Positions 48,047 through 56,609 of a stretch of DNA of 64,000 bases are shown here, piece after piece. Both the position numbers and the translations under genes were made by a program. The stretch covers positions 1,095,069 to 1,159,068 of the forward strand of contig NC_018336.1 in the NCBI RefSeq assembly GCF_000234665.1, read 5' to 3'. The stretch comes from Leishmania mexicana MHOM/GT/2001/U1103 (lineage: Eukaryota; Euglenozoa; Kinetoplastea; Trypanosomatida; Trypanosomatidae). The notes beneath the pieces are model-generated. The model had not been told where the DNA came from. It worked only from the letters and a program-made list of their open reading frames with translations, and ran no database searches. Every line of letters starts with the position of its first letter. Position 1 is the stretch's first letter.

Positions 48047-48505
48047 ATGTCCTCTTCCGCCCAGGCAGTGATGGTCAAGAAGTCGTCGAGCGTGCTTCAG
48101 CGCTTGGTCGTGGACCCGTTAATGAACATGGCCCACAAGATCGAGGGCCACTCGGCTAAGAAGATGCAGTCCATGGAGCCTGCCATGGCGGAGTGGATCA
48201 AGGCGCAGGAGGCTACTGGTGCTGATGTCGCCACTGTCAGCCGCCAACGCTTCCTGCGCGAGCAGCGCCAGCTCATGAGCTACCGCGTTGTACGCTTCTT
48301 TGAGGAGTGCCGCTACATCGCCTCCGGCCAGTACTACAAGAACTACAGCATCGGCTGCTTCCTGCAGGATGCCCGCTTTGTCACGCAGGCGTTCTTCATC
48401 TTCCTGATGGCGGTCATGGCTGGTCGCCGCTCTGTGTACCCGCCCATCTACCCGAACAGCCCGCTGGCCATTGCCCTTGACCACAAGGTGAACCCGAACT
48501 ACTAA
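48047..48505 (+). CDS. Mitochondrial ATP synthase subunit g-like membrane protein
   Basis: The protein has 152 residues, starting at CCTATCATG. An amphipathic helical N-terminal part with Lys/Met/Ala (1-95) is followed by one hydrophobic segment (about 108-126, ending FFIFLMAVMAGRR) and a short tail with YPPIYPNSP. Subunit g of the F1Fo ATP synthase has the same layout: two amphipathic helices, then one C-terminal membrane helix ending in the motif GEIIGRR plus an IVGY-type stretch. Here the motif reads AVMAGRRSVY, so the GxxxG pair is AxxxG (Ala122, Gly126). Subunit g helps form dimers that bend the cristae. A T. brucei subunit g gene is remembered as lying close to TFIIS2, in agreement with the next gene. 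The call rests on this motif and gene order; another small inner-membrane subunit is possible. Confidence 0.6.
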   Translation: MSSSAQAVMVKKSSSVLQRLVVDPLMNMAHKIEGHSAKKMQSMEPAMAEWIKAQEATGADVATVSRQRFLREQRQLMSYRVVRFFEECRYIASGQYYKNYSIGCFLQDARFVTQAFFIFLMAVMAGRRSVYPPIYPNSPLAIALDHKVNPNY

Positions 48506-50143
48506 AGCGGGTGATCAACGTCTGCCAGACCCGTCTCCTCGCCCAACCGCTTTGCAAGCACCTCCCTCTCCATAACTCACCAGCGCACCCACTTGCGCTG
48601 AAGATGAGGTGGCGTTGCTCCTCTGGTCTTGCTCCTACTAGCGCTGAGAGCGCGGCTGTGCGCCAGAGGAAGTAAGATGAGAAAAAAATCTATGGGCAAA
48701 AAGAGCGCCGTCGGCAGCACCAAAATGGAGGTGTGAACGTGTGGCATCTTAGGGAAGTCTTCGGGTGTGCGTGTGTGTGTGTGTGCCTGCGTGCGGGGAT
48801 GGGCGTGTGTGTCGGCTCTGTTGGCGGGGGGAGGGGACAGAGACAGAGAGGTCTATGTGTGGGGGGGGGGGGAGGGGGGGAGTAGGAGGGAGAGTGGCGT
48901 GCGACGTGCGCACCCTCTTTTTCTTTGCCTCCCTCTCTCCCCCTTCGTGTCCCTTTTCCTCCAGCGCATCCGCCATCACCTGTCTTCTCGCAGCACGCAC
49001 ACGCGCGTGAATTCGTTTTTTTTTTATTTCGTCTTTGCTGTGGGTGCATGTGTCAACGGACGTAGTAGTGGAACTTGAGGAGGAAGACGAAGACAGCGTT
49101 GGCTCTTGTACACGCACTGACGCATACGCACGTACACGTTTCTATGCGTCACAGTCGCGGTGCCGGTGCGCATGCTGAGCTGACGCGCGCTGGCACGTGA
49201 CCTGGCCTGTGTACCCGTGTGTGTGTGAGTGCTCTTGAGTCGGCTTAACGAATGCAAAGCAGTGAGCTAACCAATAACAGGCGAACGAGAAAGGAGTGGC
49301 AAGCACACGAGAGGCTTGTGCATCGTTGATGACGTCATGGCGGCAGTGGCACCTGCGCCCCATCTAGGGTTGCACATGGACGCCTGCGCGTGTGCGTGTG
49401 GTTTTCTTTGCTAGCGAACTGGCTATGAAGCGAAAAGAAAAGGCAGTGGAAGGAGGGGTGAGGTGGGGGCAGACAAAGTAGGCGGTGCCGCCTGTGTACG
49501 AGACACTTTTGGTATGTTTCAACCGTGTGCGGTAATACGGGTGTCTCTCCCTCTTGCATGGCTCGCTGCATGGCTGCGTGCCCTGCTTGAGCTGATCAAA
49601 GCGTCGGTATCGCTGGCGGTGTACGCGCGCATTTACACGTGGTGGCGCTGCTCCGTTTCTCTGTTGCCCTCTGCGGCGGATATTCCTCCTGGTTTGCCTC
49701 ACCTCTTCTTGACGCCTCGACTCCGCCTTTAACCTGAACTGCACATACAATGCACCCCCGACCCCACAAACTGCCGCGCGCGCAACGCATGCCGTTGCGT
49801 CTCTGCGTGTCTGCACACGGGTCGTTTACCATGACCTGGAGCTGCCTGCTTTTTTTCGCCGCACGCTCTCGCTGCGCGCACGCTTCTGCCCTGTCATCTA
49901 GAACTTCCCACCGCCTCTCGGAAGAACGTGAGAGCTCGCGTGTTGGCCGTGCGTGGACACATACGATATCCATCCCCACGAACATATACAGCCGCACTCA
50001 CACAGGCTCAGGGACGTGGGCACCGGGGTGCTCACACACACCGTCCTATAAGCGGCAAGACGACACGACCTGCAGCCACGGAGGCCGTGGAATCAACAGC
50101 GTCACCAGCTGTTTCTCCTGTTTCTATTCCCTTTCAGCTCACC
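48506..50143. other. Intergenic/UTR region, 1.6 kb
   Basis: Contains GT tracts (48766-48784), a G-rich run (48861-48895) and pyrimidine blocks. A frame upstream of the next gene stays open back to 49928 but has no ATG in phase before 50144 and reads as biased sequence. No further gene was recognised. Confidence 0.8.
50111..50137 (+). promoter_or_regulatory. Candidate spliced-leader acceptor immediately before the first TFIIS gene
   Basis: GTTTCTCCTGTTTCTATTCC runs into CTTTCAG, AG at 50136-50137, leaving CTCACC as a six-base leader before the ATG at 50144. The spacing equals that at the BEACH gene. This AG is the strongest acceptor in the area. Confidence 0.5.
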
Positions 50144-51574
50144 ATGGAGAGCTACTGCCCAGGTGATCGTGTATGGGTGTACATAGAAGGAGACGGCTGG
50201 TGGCCAGCGCGCGTGCTCAGCGACGAGGAAGTGGGCACTCGCACCCCCGGCTTCGACCTGGCGGTGCAGTTCTACGCTGGCGTGGAGCAGCCGGCGACTC
50301 TGTACGAGCTGAACAGCCACGCCGACGCCGCGAATATCTGCTTCTTCGAAACGTCGTCGGAGAAGGCAGTGACGGGCAACCCTGAGCTGGAGGCATCGAT
50401 CCGCTGCGCTTGCGCCGATGCGGAGGCCAACCCGCTGAAGTCGGCGTCTGCCATAGTGGGTGGCGCCAAGGTGCCAGCCGGCGGCTCGGGTGCCGCTGGG
50501 AGCGCGGGTGCCGCGGTCGTCAACCGTGCTGCGGCGAAGCGCGCTCGCGACATGGGCGACGATGACACGAGCGCCTATGGAGGCGGCGCTGCCGCCTCGC
50601 GCTCTGTTTTTGGGTACCACCACCTGCGCAGCGACGAACTTCACGAATTGTCGAACAAGATTTCGTCAGCGGTGGCAGCGGCAGACTTGACGGCGGTGCG
50701 CGCGGGACTCTGCCAGCTAGACGGCGTGGACGTCTACCTGACGGAGCTGGAGGACACCAAGATCGGTGTTGCCGTCGGGTCAGTACTGAGCCAGCCGGTG
50801 CTTAAACCGCTGTGGCCCCTTGCCCGCGCCATGATCTCGTTCTGGGCACGCCACCTGCCTGCCGAGACCCTCGCGGCCATCCGTAGCGTGCAGCAAAGCC
50901 AGTTGCCTGTGCCGGCTACCCGTGCGACTGCGGCAGCGGCGGCAGCAGAGCCCTCTAGCCCGCTCAGCAAACAGCAGCCAGCGTTTCCAGCTGTTCCTAG
51001 CAAGAGCGCCTTTGCGAGCAGCGTGTCGCCATCCGCGGCAACCGCAGCAGGTGGAGCTGGAGCAGGAGCAGCGGCCGGCGTGGGCTCTGGTGATGTGGCT
51101 CCGACGCAGCGCAAGACGTTCTACGACAACGTCTACCAGCTCCTTGACAGTCCTTTGAGCACGACACGCTACGACGACACCGTCATTGACGAGGTGGCCC
51201 GAAAGCTGGCGGCTGAAATCACCGACCGCGATGAGCGTCAGATGCTACTGCTGCGGCTCCGCGAGGAGGAGCTCTCGTTCATTCGTGATAACCTGCTCTC
51301 TGGCGAGTGGACACCGAAGAAGTACTTGGATCAGCCGAACGAGGTGTTCACTACCAAGAGCGAGAAGGCGCGCCAGGAGCAGCGCATTCAGGAAAAAATG
51401 AAGGCGATCGAGGCTGCCGACAATGCCATGCTCAACATTACCTCCCTCTTCAAGTGTGGTCGCTGCGGCAAGCGCCACTGCACCTTCTACGAGCAGCAGA
51501 CGCGCAGCGCTGATGAGCCGACGACGAAGTACATTACCTGTCTAGACTGCAAGAACATCTGGACGCAGGAGTAG
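50144..51574 (+). CDS. PWWP-domain transcription elongation factor TFIIS (TFIIS2-type, catalytic residues intact)
   Basis: The protein has 476 residues. TFIIS binds stalled RNA polymerase II and stimulates cleavage of the backtracked transcript. Residues ~4-85 form a PWWP domain (GDRVWVYIEGDGWWPARVL), a methylated-histone/DNA reader. A TFIIS N-terminal (LW) helical domain lies at ~162-248 (VYLTELEDTKIGVAVGSVL). After an Ala/Ser-rich linker, the polymerase-binding central domain II occupies ~323-425. The C-terminal zinc ribbon has Cys438, Cys441, Cys466 and Cys469, and its hairpin RSADEP carries the essential acidic pair Asp457-Glu458. It should therefore be an active cleavage factor. PWWP plus TFIIS is the arrangement reported for T. 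brucei TFIIS2. The start is the first ATG after the acceptor AG at 50137. The next gene is a paralogue. Confidence 0.93.
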   Translation: MESYCPGDRVWVYIEGDGWWPARVLSDEEVGTRTPGFDLAVQFYAGVEQPATLYELNSHADAANICFFETSSEKAVTGNPELEASIRCACADAEANPLKSASAIVGGAKVPAGGSGAAGSAGAAVVNRAAAKRARDMGDDDTSAYGGGAAASRSVFGYHHLRSDELHELSNKISSAVAAADLTAVRAGLCQLDGVDVYLTELEDTKIGVAVGSVLSQPVLKPLWPLARAMISFWARHLPAETLAAIRSVQQSQLPVPATRATAAAAAAEPSSPLSKQQPAFPAVPSKSAFASSVSPSAATAAGGAGAGAAAGVGSGDVAPTQRKTFYDNVYQLLDSPLSTTRYDDTVIDEVARKLAAEITDRDERQMLLLRLREEELSFIRDNLLSGEWTPKKYLDQPNEVFTTKSEKARQEQRIQEKMKAIEAADNAMLNITSLFKCGRCGKRHCTFYEQQTRSADEPTTKYITCLDCKNIWTQE

Positions 51575-51810
51575 GCGCGCACACAGATGTGCAGTGGCGA
51601 AGCATATCCGCTGTGCAGGGTCTGCCACCCTCTCTCCCTCTCCCACACGTCAACCCCTCTCTTGCGCGCGTTTCTGTTTGTGCCGTCGAAACGGAGAGAC
51701 GGAAGGGGAGGGGACGAAGAGGAGATGGCGGTGCGAAGGCGGAGGTGCTGGAAAAGACAACGCATGCGTAGGAATACCTGGACACCTCTGTGCGTGTGCG
51801 TGTGTGTGTG

Positions 51811-51830
51811 TACGTACGTACGTACGTACG
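51811..51830. repeat. (TACG)5 microsatellite
   Basis: Five perfect TACG units directly follow a (TG)n tract. Because TACG/CGTA units are partly self-complementary, the tract is a 20-base inverted repeat as well as a tandem repeat. Confidence 0.85.
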
Positions 51831-53104
51831 GGTGTAGCCCTCCCTTTCTCGCTTTCGTACGTAATGCTTCGCAATAAGGCGTACCCCGTAGGCAGTGATG
51901 GCGGTGCTGGAGGGGTCGCAGCTGCTGCTGACGTTTCTGTGCCTCCCGGTGCGTGAGCGTAGGCGTTTACATTGAAAACGACTCAGAGGCGCAGTGAAGG
52001 GGGAGGGGGGACTCAGCACTATGTGTGTGTGCGTGTATTCGAGGAGTAGGGGGAGGGTGGAAGGGGACGGTGAGGGCTATGGTTTTGAGCGTCTCTCTCT
52101 CCCTGCTTCGTATTGGTGGCCAGTGATTGGCAGTGGTGGTTGGTTGGGTAGGATAACTTGCCGATGTTTGATGGTGTTCCGCATTACGGTCGTGTCGACG
52201 TTGATGGACATCTCCCTCGTAGGGTGGAGACAGCGATCACGTTAGGAGGGCCGAGCGAGCGTCCGCAACTTTGAGGATTGCTTGTTGTTTCGTAATGTTG
52301 TGTGGCTTGACGAAAGACAGGGAGAGGGAGAGAACGAAAGATGGTGAGCGTAGGTGGCGTGTCCTTGTGAGTTCTTGGTGTGATAATCTCCTCTTGTGTG
52401 GCTTTTCTATACATTTTTTTGTTGTTGGTCGTTCCCTTATCCCTTAGGTCGATTTTAAACTCCGCAGCCACCTTGAGATGAGTTGACACACACATTGCAC
52501 ACAAGCGTACAGGCAAGTAGAAAGAAGTGGAGCTGGAAGAACCCACACCGCGATGTGAGTGATTCATATCTCTTTGTCTGTCTGTGCGTGTTTGTGTGTC
52601 TGTGTGTGTGTGCAGAACATATCCTGGGACTATCAAGATAATAGGTACCCGCTCGCTCCCTTTTTCTCCCCCTTACACCCCTCTCCACCGTTTTCGTCGT
52701 CCTTGCGCTCTCCACTGGACGAAGACACGCACACGCACACACGCATATAGCCTCCTGGCTCAACGAAGGCAGCGCGAATCGTCCACGTTCAACTTTGCCC
52801 GCCTGTGTTGATGTGCGTGCGTGTACTTGCTTGCAAGAAGCTGCTGCCAGGGGGGGGGGGCACTTTTACCTCTCCTCCCTCTCATGCCTCCTGCGCCCCT
52901 CCTGGGTTGTCCCCCCCCCCTCCCCTCCCGCCCTCTACCCTTCTCCGTTCCGCTGTCCCGCCTTCTCACTCCACCTCTTTCCCGCACTGGCGGCAGTAAA
53001 CGCACCCGCATAGATACGCGCACCGGCACCGTCAGCAGCCAAGGGACGAAAAGGCGTGCTGGACCGGCGGAGAAACAACGAGCGCAAAAAAAGTGCCCTT
53101 CTGC

Positions 53105-53170
53105 ATGATACTTTCCATTTTTGTGTGTCTGCTCGTGGTTGCGTGTGTGAGCGTGCAGTCTACGCAGTGA
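53105..53170 (+). other. Short hydrophobic upstream ORF before the second TFIIS gene
   Basis: A 21-codon frame begins at the ATG in CTGCATGATAC. Its product would be hydrophobic (MILSIFVCLLVVACVSVQST then Q). It would be in the mRNA only if the acceptor at 52996 is used; AG 53158 would remove its start. No evidence of translation. Confidence 0.25.
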
Positions 53171-53235
53171 CACCAGGTCGTCAATATCCACTGTATCTGC
53201 CCTGTCCTCTGGAAGACGACCTTTGCGCGTGCACG

Positions 53236-55020
53236 ATGAGCGCCAGCACCTCCGCCGACTACCCCGTCAACTCATGGGTGTGGGTGAAGCAGTCCGGCTA
53301 CCCTTGGTGGCCCGCGATGGTGCTAGACCCCGCGCAGGTGGGCCAAGACCCTCCCGAGGGCAGCGATGTCGTGCTTCTCTGCGGTCCGAGCGCCTCAGCG
53401 ACGTTGGTGTTTGCGAGCTCTGCGGATGTGGAGCAGCTGCGTCCCTACCACGGCGCAGTAGAGGACGCGGAACTCATAGAAGCCGGCCGTAGCGACGAGA
53501 GCTGTGCCGCCGCGATCGAGGAGATGATTGCCGCCTTGGCTAGTACTGATGCTACGCCTGGAGAAGAGGGCCCGCACACCACACCGTCTGTCTCTGGTGC
53601 CACGGAGGAGCAGGGCAATCACGCCTTCTCTGGCGAAGACGACGTCGACTGGGAGGCACTGGCTGCTGAGACGGAGGCGGTCATGGCAGAGCCGCAGAGC
53701 GCCGTGGACCAGAAAAAGCACAAGAAGGATAAGAAACACAAGAAGCGGAAGAGTAATGGCAGCAGTGGTGGTGATGGGCATGCTGGTGGCGATGGCCCGC
53801 GCAAGACGCGGAAGGATAAGTCTTCGAAGGGTCATCGTTGTTACCGCGGTGGCGACACTTATTCGGAGAACGAGGCAGAAGTTAGCAGCGGCAGCGGCGA
53901 TAACGACAGCGAGAACGACGAGGACTTGTTCCAGCGACGCAAGGGGGCTTCGTCGAGCCGATCAGCGATGAAGAAGGTCAAGTACGAGCGGCAGAGCAAA
54001 CTGGAGGAGTACGACCTCGGGCCAGGCACGCTATCCGACTACAGCCCGCGTAATGATCTTGCATACTACTACCGAAAGGTACGCAATGCACGGCGTACGG
54101 CGTCGTCCACGGAGTTGCGAACCTGCACGCAGGAGTTGCGCGGCTTCATGTCGCGGTGTCTGAGTGGTGCCGCAACGGCCCTCGACGTCGAGGCGGACAT
54201 TCTCGGCGTTCTGCGGCAGCTGAAGAACGTCGATGTGACGGTGGCGCAGCTGCAGGAAACGGGTGTCGGCGTTGCCATCGGCAGTCTTCTCCGTTTCTTC
54301 ACCCCACCCGTGGTGCAGCTGGCACAGGCAATACTAAACTACTGGTTTCACTCCTTGCCACAGAACACGCAGCAGCAGCTCTCCGCGGAGAATGAGGTGG
54401 ACCGGTGCTCCATCGAGACCTGCTCTGATGGCGTGGCTGGCGACAACGAGCTCGGCCGCATTGGTGTAAACCTCTTTAGCTGCTTCACCAATGAGGAGAT
54501 CAACGATGCGCCGGCGAGCGTCGATGTGATGGCGCTGTGCGGCGCCATCGAGGACGCGCTCGAGCGCCGCTGCGACGCCGATGCGCAGATGCTAGTGCTC
54601 TCTGCCTTTGGCGACACCGGCGACACCGGCAAGGCACTGCGCCGCCTCTTGTTGGAGGGCAAGATTTATGTGGAGGACATCATCAATCACGCAGGGACCT
54701 TGCCATTGCTGGTCCGCACGCGGCAGCGCCGCCCCCCGAATATGCAGTTTACGGTCAACTCGCCAGCATCCCAGGACCGCAGCGATATCGACTCACCGAC
54801 CTCACCATATGGCGTTTTCTCACCTAACGACGACGGCTCGACTGGCAGTCCCACCTTCGGCTCCCCAGCCGGGCGCACCACCACTGCACTCTACAGCTGT
54901 CCGCACTGTGGCGCAAACGACGCATATCACAGCAGCTACTCGGTGCAGGCACACGATAGCATGCCCGATATCTTGCGCTGCAAGAAGTGTGGGCAGACGT
55001 GGAATGTGTCAGAGCAGTAG
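53236..55020 (+). CDS. PWWP-domain TFIIS paralogue with altered catalytic hairpin
   Basis: The protein has 594 residues. PWWP domain at ~9-90 (NSWVWVKQSGYPWWPAMVL). A Lys-rich nuclear-localisation-like block KKHKKDKKHKKRK lies near 158-170, followed by Ser/Asp/Glu-rich linkers. A TFIIS N-terminal (LW) domain is at ~288-380 (VTVAQLQETGVGVAIGSLL). The region equivalent to domain II (~420-500) is weakly conserved. The C-terminal zinc ribbon is complete in cysteines (555, 558, 582, 585), but the hairpin reads QAHDSMPD: at the position of the catalytic Asp-Glu it has Asp574-Ser575. Spacing to the cysteines is the same as in the neighbour, so this is substitution and not misalignment. It is likely to bind chromatin and polymerase without supporting transcript cleavage. 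The start is the first in-frame ATG (GTGCACGATGAGC). Confidence 0.88.
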   Translation: MSASTSADYPVNSWVWVKQSGYPWWPAMVLDPAQVGQDPPEGSDVVLLCGPSASATLVFASSADVEQLRPYHGAVEDAELIEAGRSDESCAAAIEEMIAALASTDATPGEEGPHTTPSVSGATEEQGNHAFSGEDDVDWEALAAETEAVMAEPQSAVDQKKHKKDKKHKKRKSNGSSGGDGHAGGDGPRKTRKDKSSKGHRCYRGGDTYSENEAEVSSGSGDNDSENDEDLFQRRKGASSSRSAMKKVKYERQSKLEEYDLGPGTLSDYSPRNDLAYYYRKVRNARRTASSTELRTCTQELRGFMSRCLSGAATALDVEADILGVLRQLKNVDVTVAQLQETGVGVAIGSLLRFFTPPVVQLAQAILNYWFHSLPQNTQQQLSAENEVDRCSIETCSDGVAGDNELGRIGVNLFSCFTNEEINDAPASVDVMALCGAIEDALERRCDADAQMLVLSAFGDTGDTGKALRRLLLEGKIYVEDIINHAGTLPLLVRTRQRRPPNMQFTVNSPASQDRSDIDSPTSPYGVFSPNDDGSTGSPTFGSPAGRTTTALYSCPHCGANDAYHSSYSVQAHDSMPDILRCKKCGQTWNVSEQ

Positions 55021-56609
55021 CACTCGAGCGCAGTTCACCGTGGAGCACAGAGGGGCAAGTAAGCGTGAGCATCGCCTCGGCGTCCAGATGCGTTATTATC
55101 GCCCTGGTTGCTTGTGGGTGTCTGTGTGGGTAGTGGTAGTGGCGGGGGAGGGGGTGCGGGTGCGGTAGCAGATGCTTCGGCTGTGTGACGACGCAAGATC
55201 GGAAAGCTCCAGTTCAGACTGTGTCGACGAGGGTAGGTGCTCGTCGCCGAGGTGTGGACGCGTCGAATGTTGTAAGCAGACGCATGCTTGTGTGCGCGTG
55301 TCTTTATGTGGGTGGTGGTGCGGTTGTGCGCACCGGTGACTGAGTTTGGGCCACCTCATGTTAGCAGAAAATTGGAGGTGGGGCGGAAAGCAAGCAAACG
55401 AAGTGAGGTGAGGGATGCCCGTCTCCTCCGTGCAAAAGTGCACTCACGTCGAAAGAGGAAGGGCGACAGCAATGACCAGCCAAAACAAGTCAGGTGATGC
55501 AGTCGCCTCACCCACGCGCGCCCTCAGAGAGCAGGAGAGTGCGGCTAGCGGGAGTGGGCGGGGGGAACGGCCACGGCTCTGATCGGGCGCAGGGACAGAG
55601 GTAGAGGAACGAAGGGAACGCGCACGGGCGCCTTGGTTTGGTGTCTTTGTGACTGTGTGTCGTGTCTGTCGTGGACAAAACCCCCTGTTGGGGTGGAAAA
55701 GACGGAGAAGAGCGATGGGAGTGGGGGGGGAGGCAGCTCGGCAAGAGTCGCATAGCGACGGTGCCCGGCGTGTTTTGTCGTGAGTCGAATGGCCACGAGG
55801 TATTTGTGCAGGAAACAGAAGTTATTTGGAGTTGCTCTATTGCCATTTGCTTTCCCTGAGGTGTTTCTCGCCAGCGCAAGTGTGCCAACACTTTTACCCG
55901 CCACCTCCCATATCATCCGCGTCTCTCTACGTCACCCTCTCGTCATGACAGTTGCTGCCTGTGGCCTTCGTTTTCTTTTTTTTTCTTGAACCCAAGTTGT
56001 ATTCCTGCATGTGCGCATCCATGTGCAGTCATGCAGAACACAGTTGTGCCGGGGAGAGAAGGGGGGGGTGCACACATGCAACACTGCGGATGGTGTCAGC
56101 GTATGACTGCCTGTGAAGGCACGAGTCATAAGCCTCTTCCCCTCTCCCTGTCGCGGTGTGTGTGCATGTGATGTCAGGATTGCATGCAGGCCTCAGCACT
56201 GTCACGACAACTAGAGTTTTCTGCCATGATCGAAGCCATTCCCTACCCACCCACTCGTCTCTTCCCGCTTCGCTTTTCCCTCATACCTCTGATTCGATCG
56301 TGGCACTGACGTCAGCCTGCTCAGGGGCCTCGTTTCCCGGGGTGTCCTCCCATCTGCACTCGCACACATGCATTGCTTTCTCTCGTCTGACTCGCCTTTC
56401 TACCCCCCTACCGACAGTGCTTTTCAAAAGCAAGCACACAACACTCCCAGTGCTGCCTCTTCGCTGGGCCGCCGAAATCCTTGCGCTTCCTGTTTCGCCA
56501 ACACGTTTAACGGCTGCACGCCTCCCCTCTCTCTCTCTCGTCCTCCGCTTCAGCTACATCATTGCTCGCCTCTTTTCGTCCTTCCCACCAAAGACGCACG
56601 CACAAAACA
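55021..56609. other. Intergenic/UTR region, 1.6 kb
   Basis: The first half is GT- and G-rich (3' UTR of the TFIIS paralogue) and the second half is pyrimidine-rich (from about 56250). No gene was recognised. Confidence 0.8.
56520..56553 (+). promoter_or_regulatory. Candidate spliced-leader acceptor for the CHAP amidase gene
   Basis: CCTCCCCTCTCTCTCTCTCG continues into TCCTCCGCTTCAG, AG at 56552-56553. The first ATG downstream is 56610, giving a 56-base leader. This is one of the clearest acceptor sites in the window and supports the chosen start. Confidence 0.6.

Larger units (their letters stand above)
51575..53235. other. Intergenic/UTR region between the two TFIIS paralogues, 1.7 kb
   Basis: Contains a five-unit TACG tract (51811-51830), a GT tract, an 11-base G run at 52851 and a very long pyrimidine tract (52861-52985). 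The AG at 52995-52996 follows that tract and is a likely trans-splice site for the second paralogue; AG 53157-53158 is an alternative. No gene was recognised. Confidence 0.8.

Noticed and set aside
50111..50143. Possible cis-spliced intron upstream of the first TFIIS gene
   Set aside because: The pyrimidine-AG signal could mark an intron 3' end, but cis-introns are extremely rare in trypanosomatids, no donor was identified, and a spliced-leader acceptor explains it.
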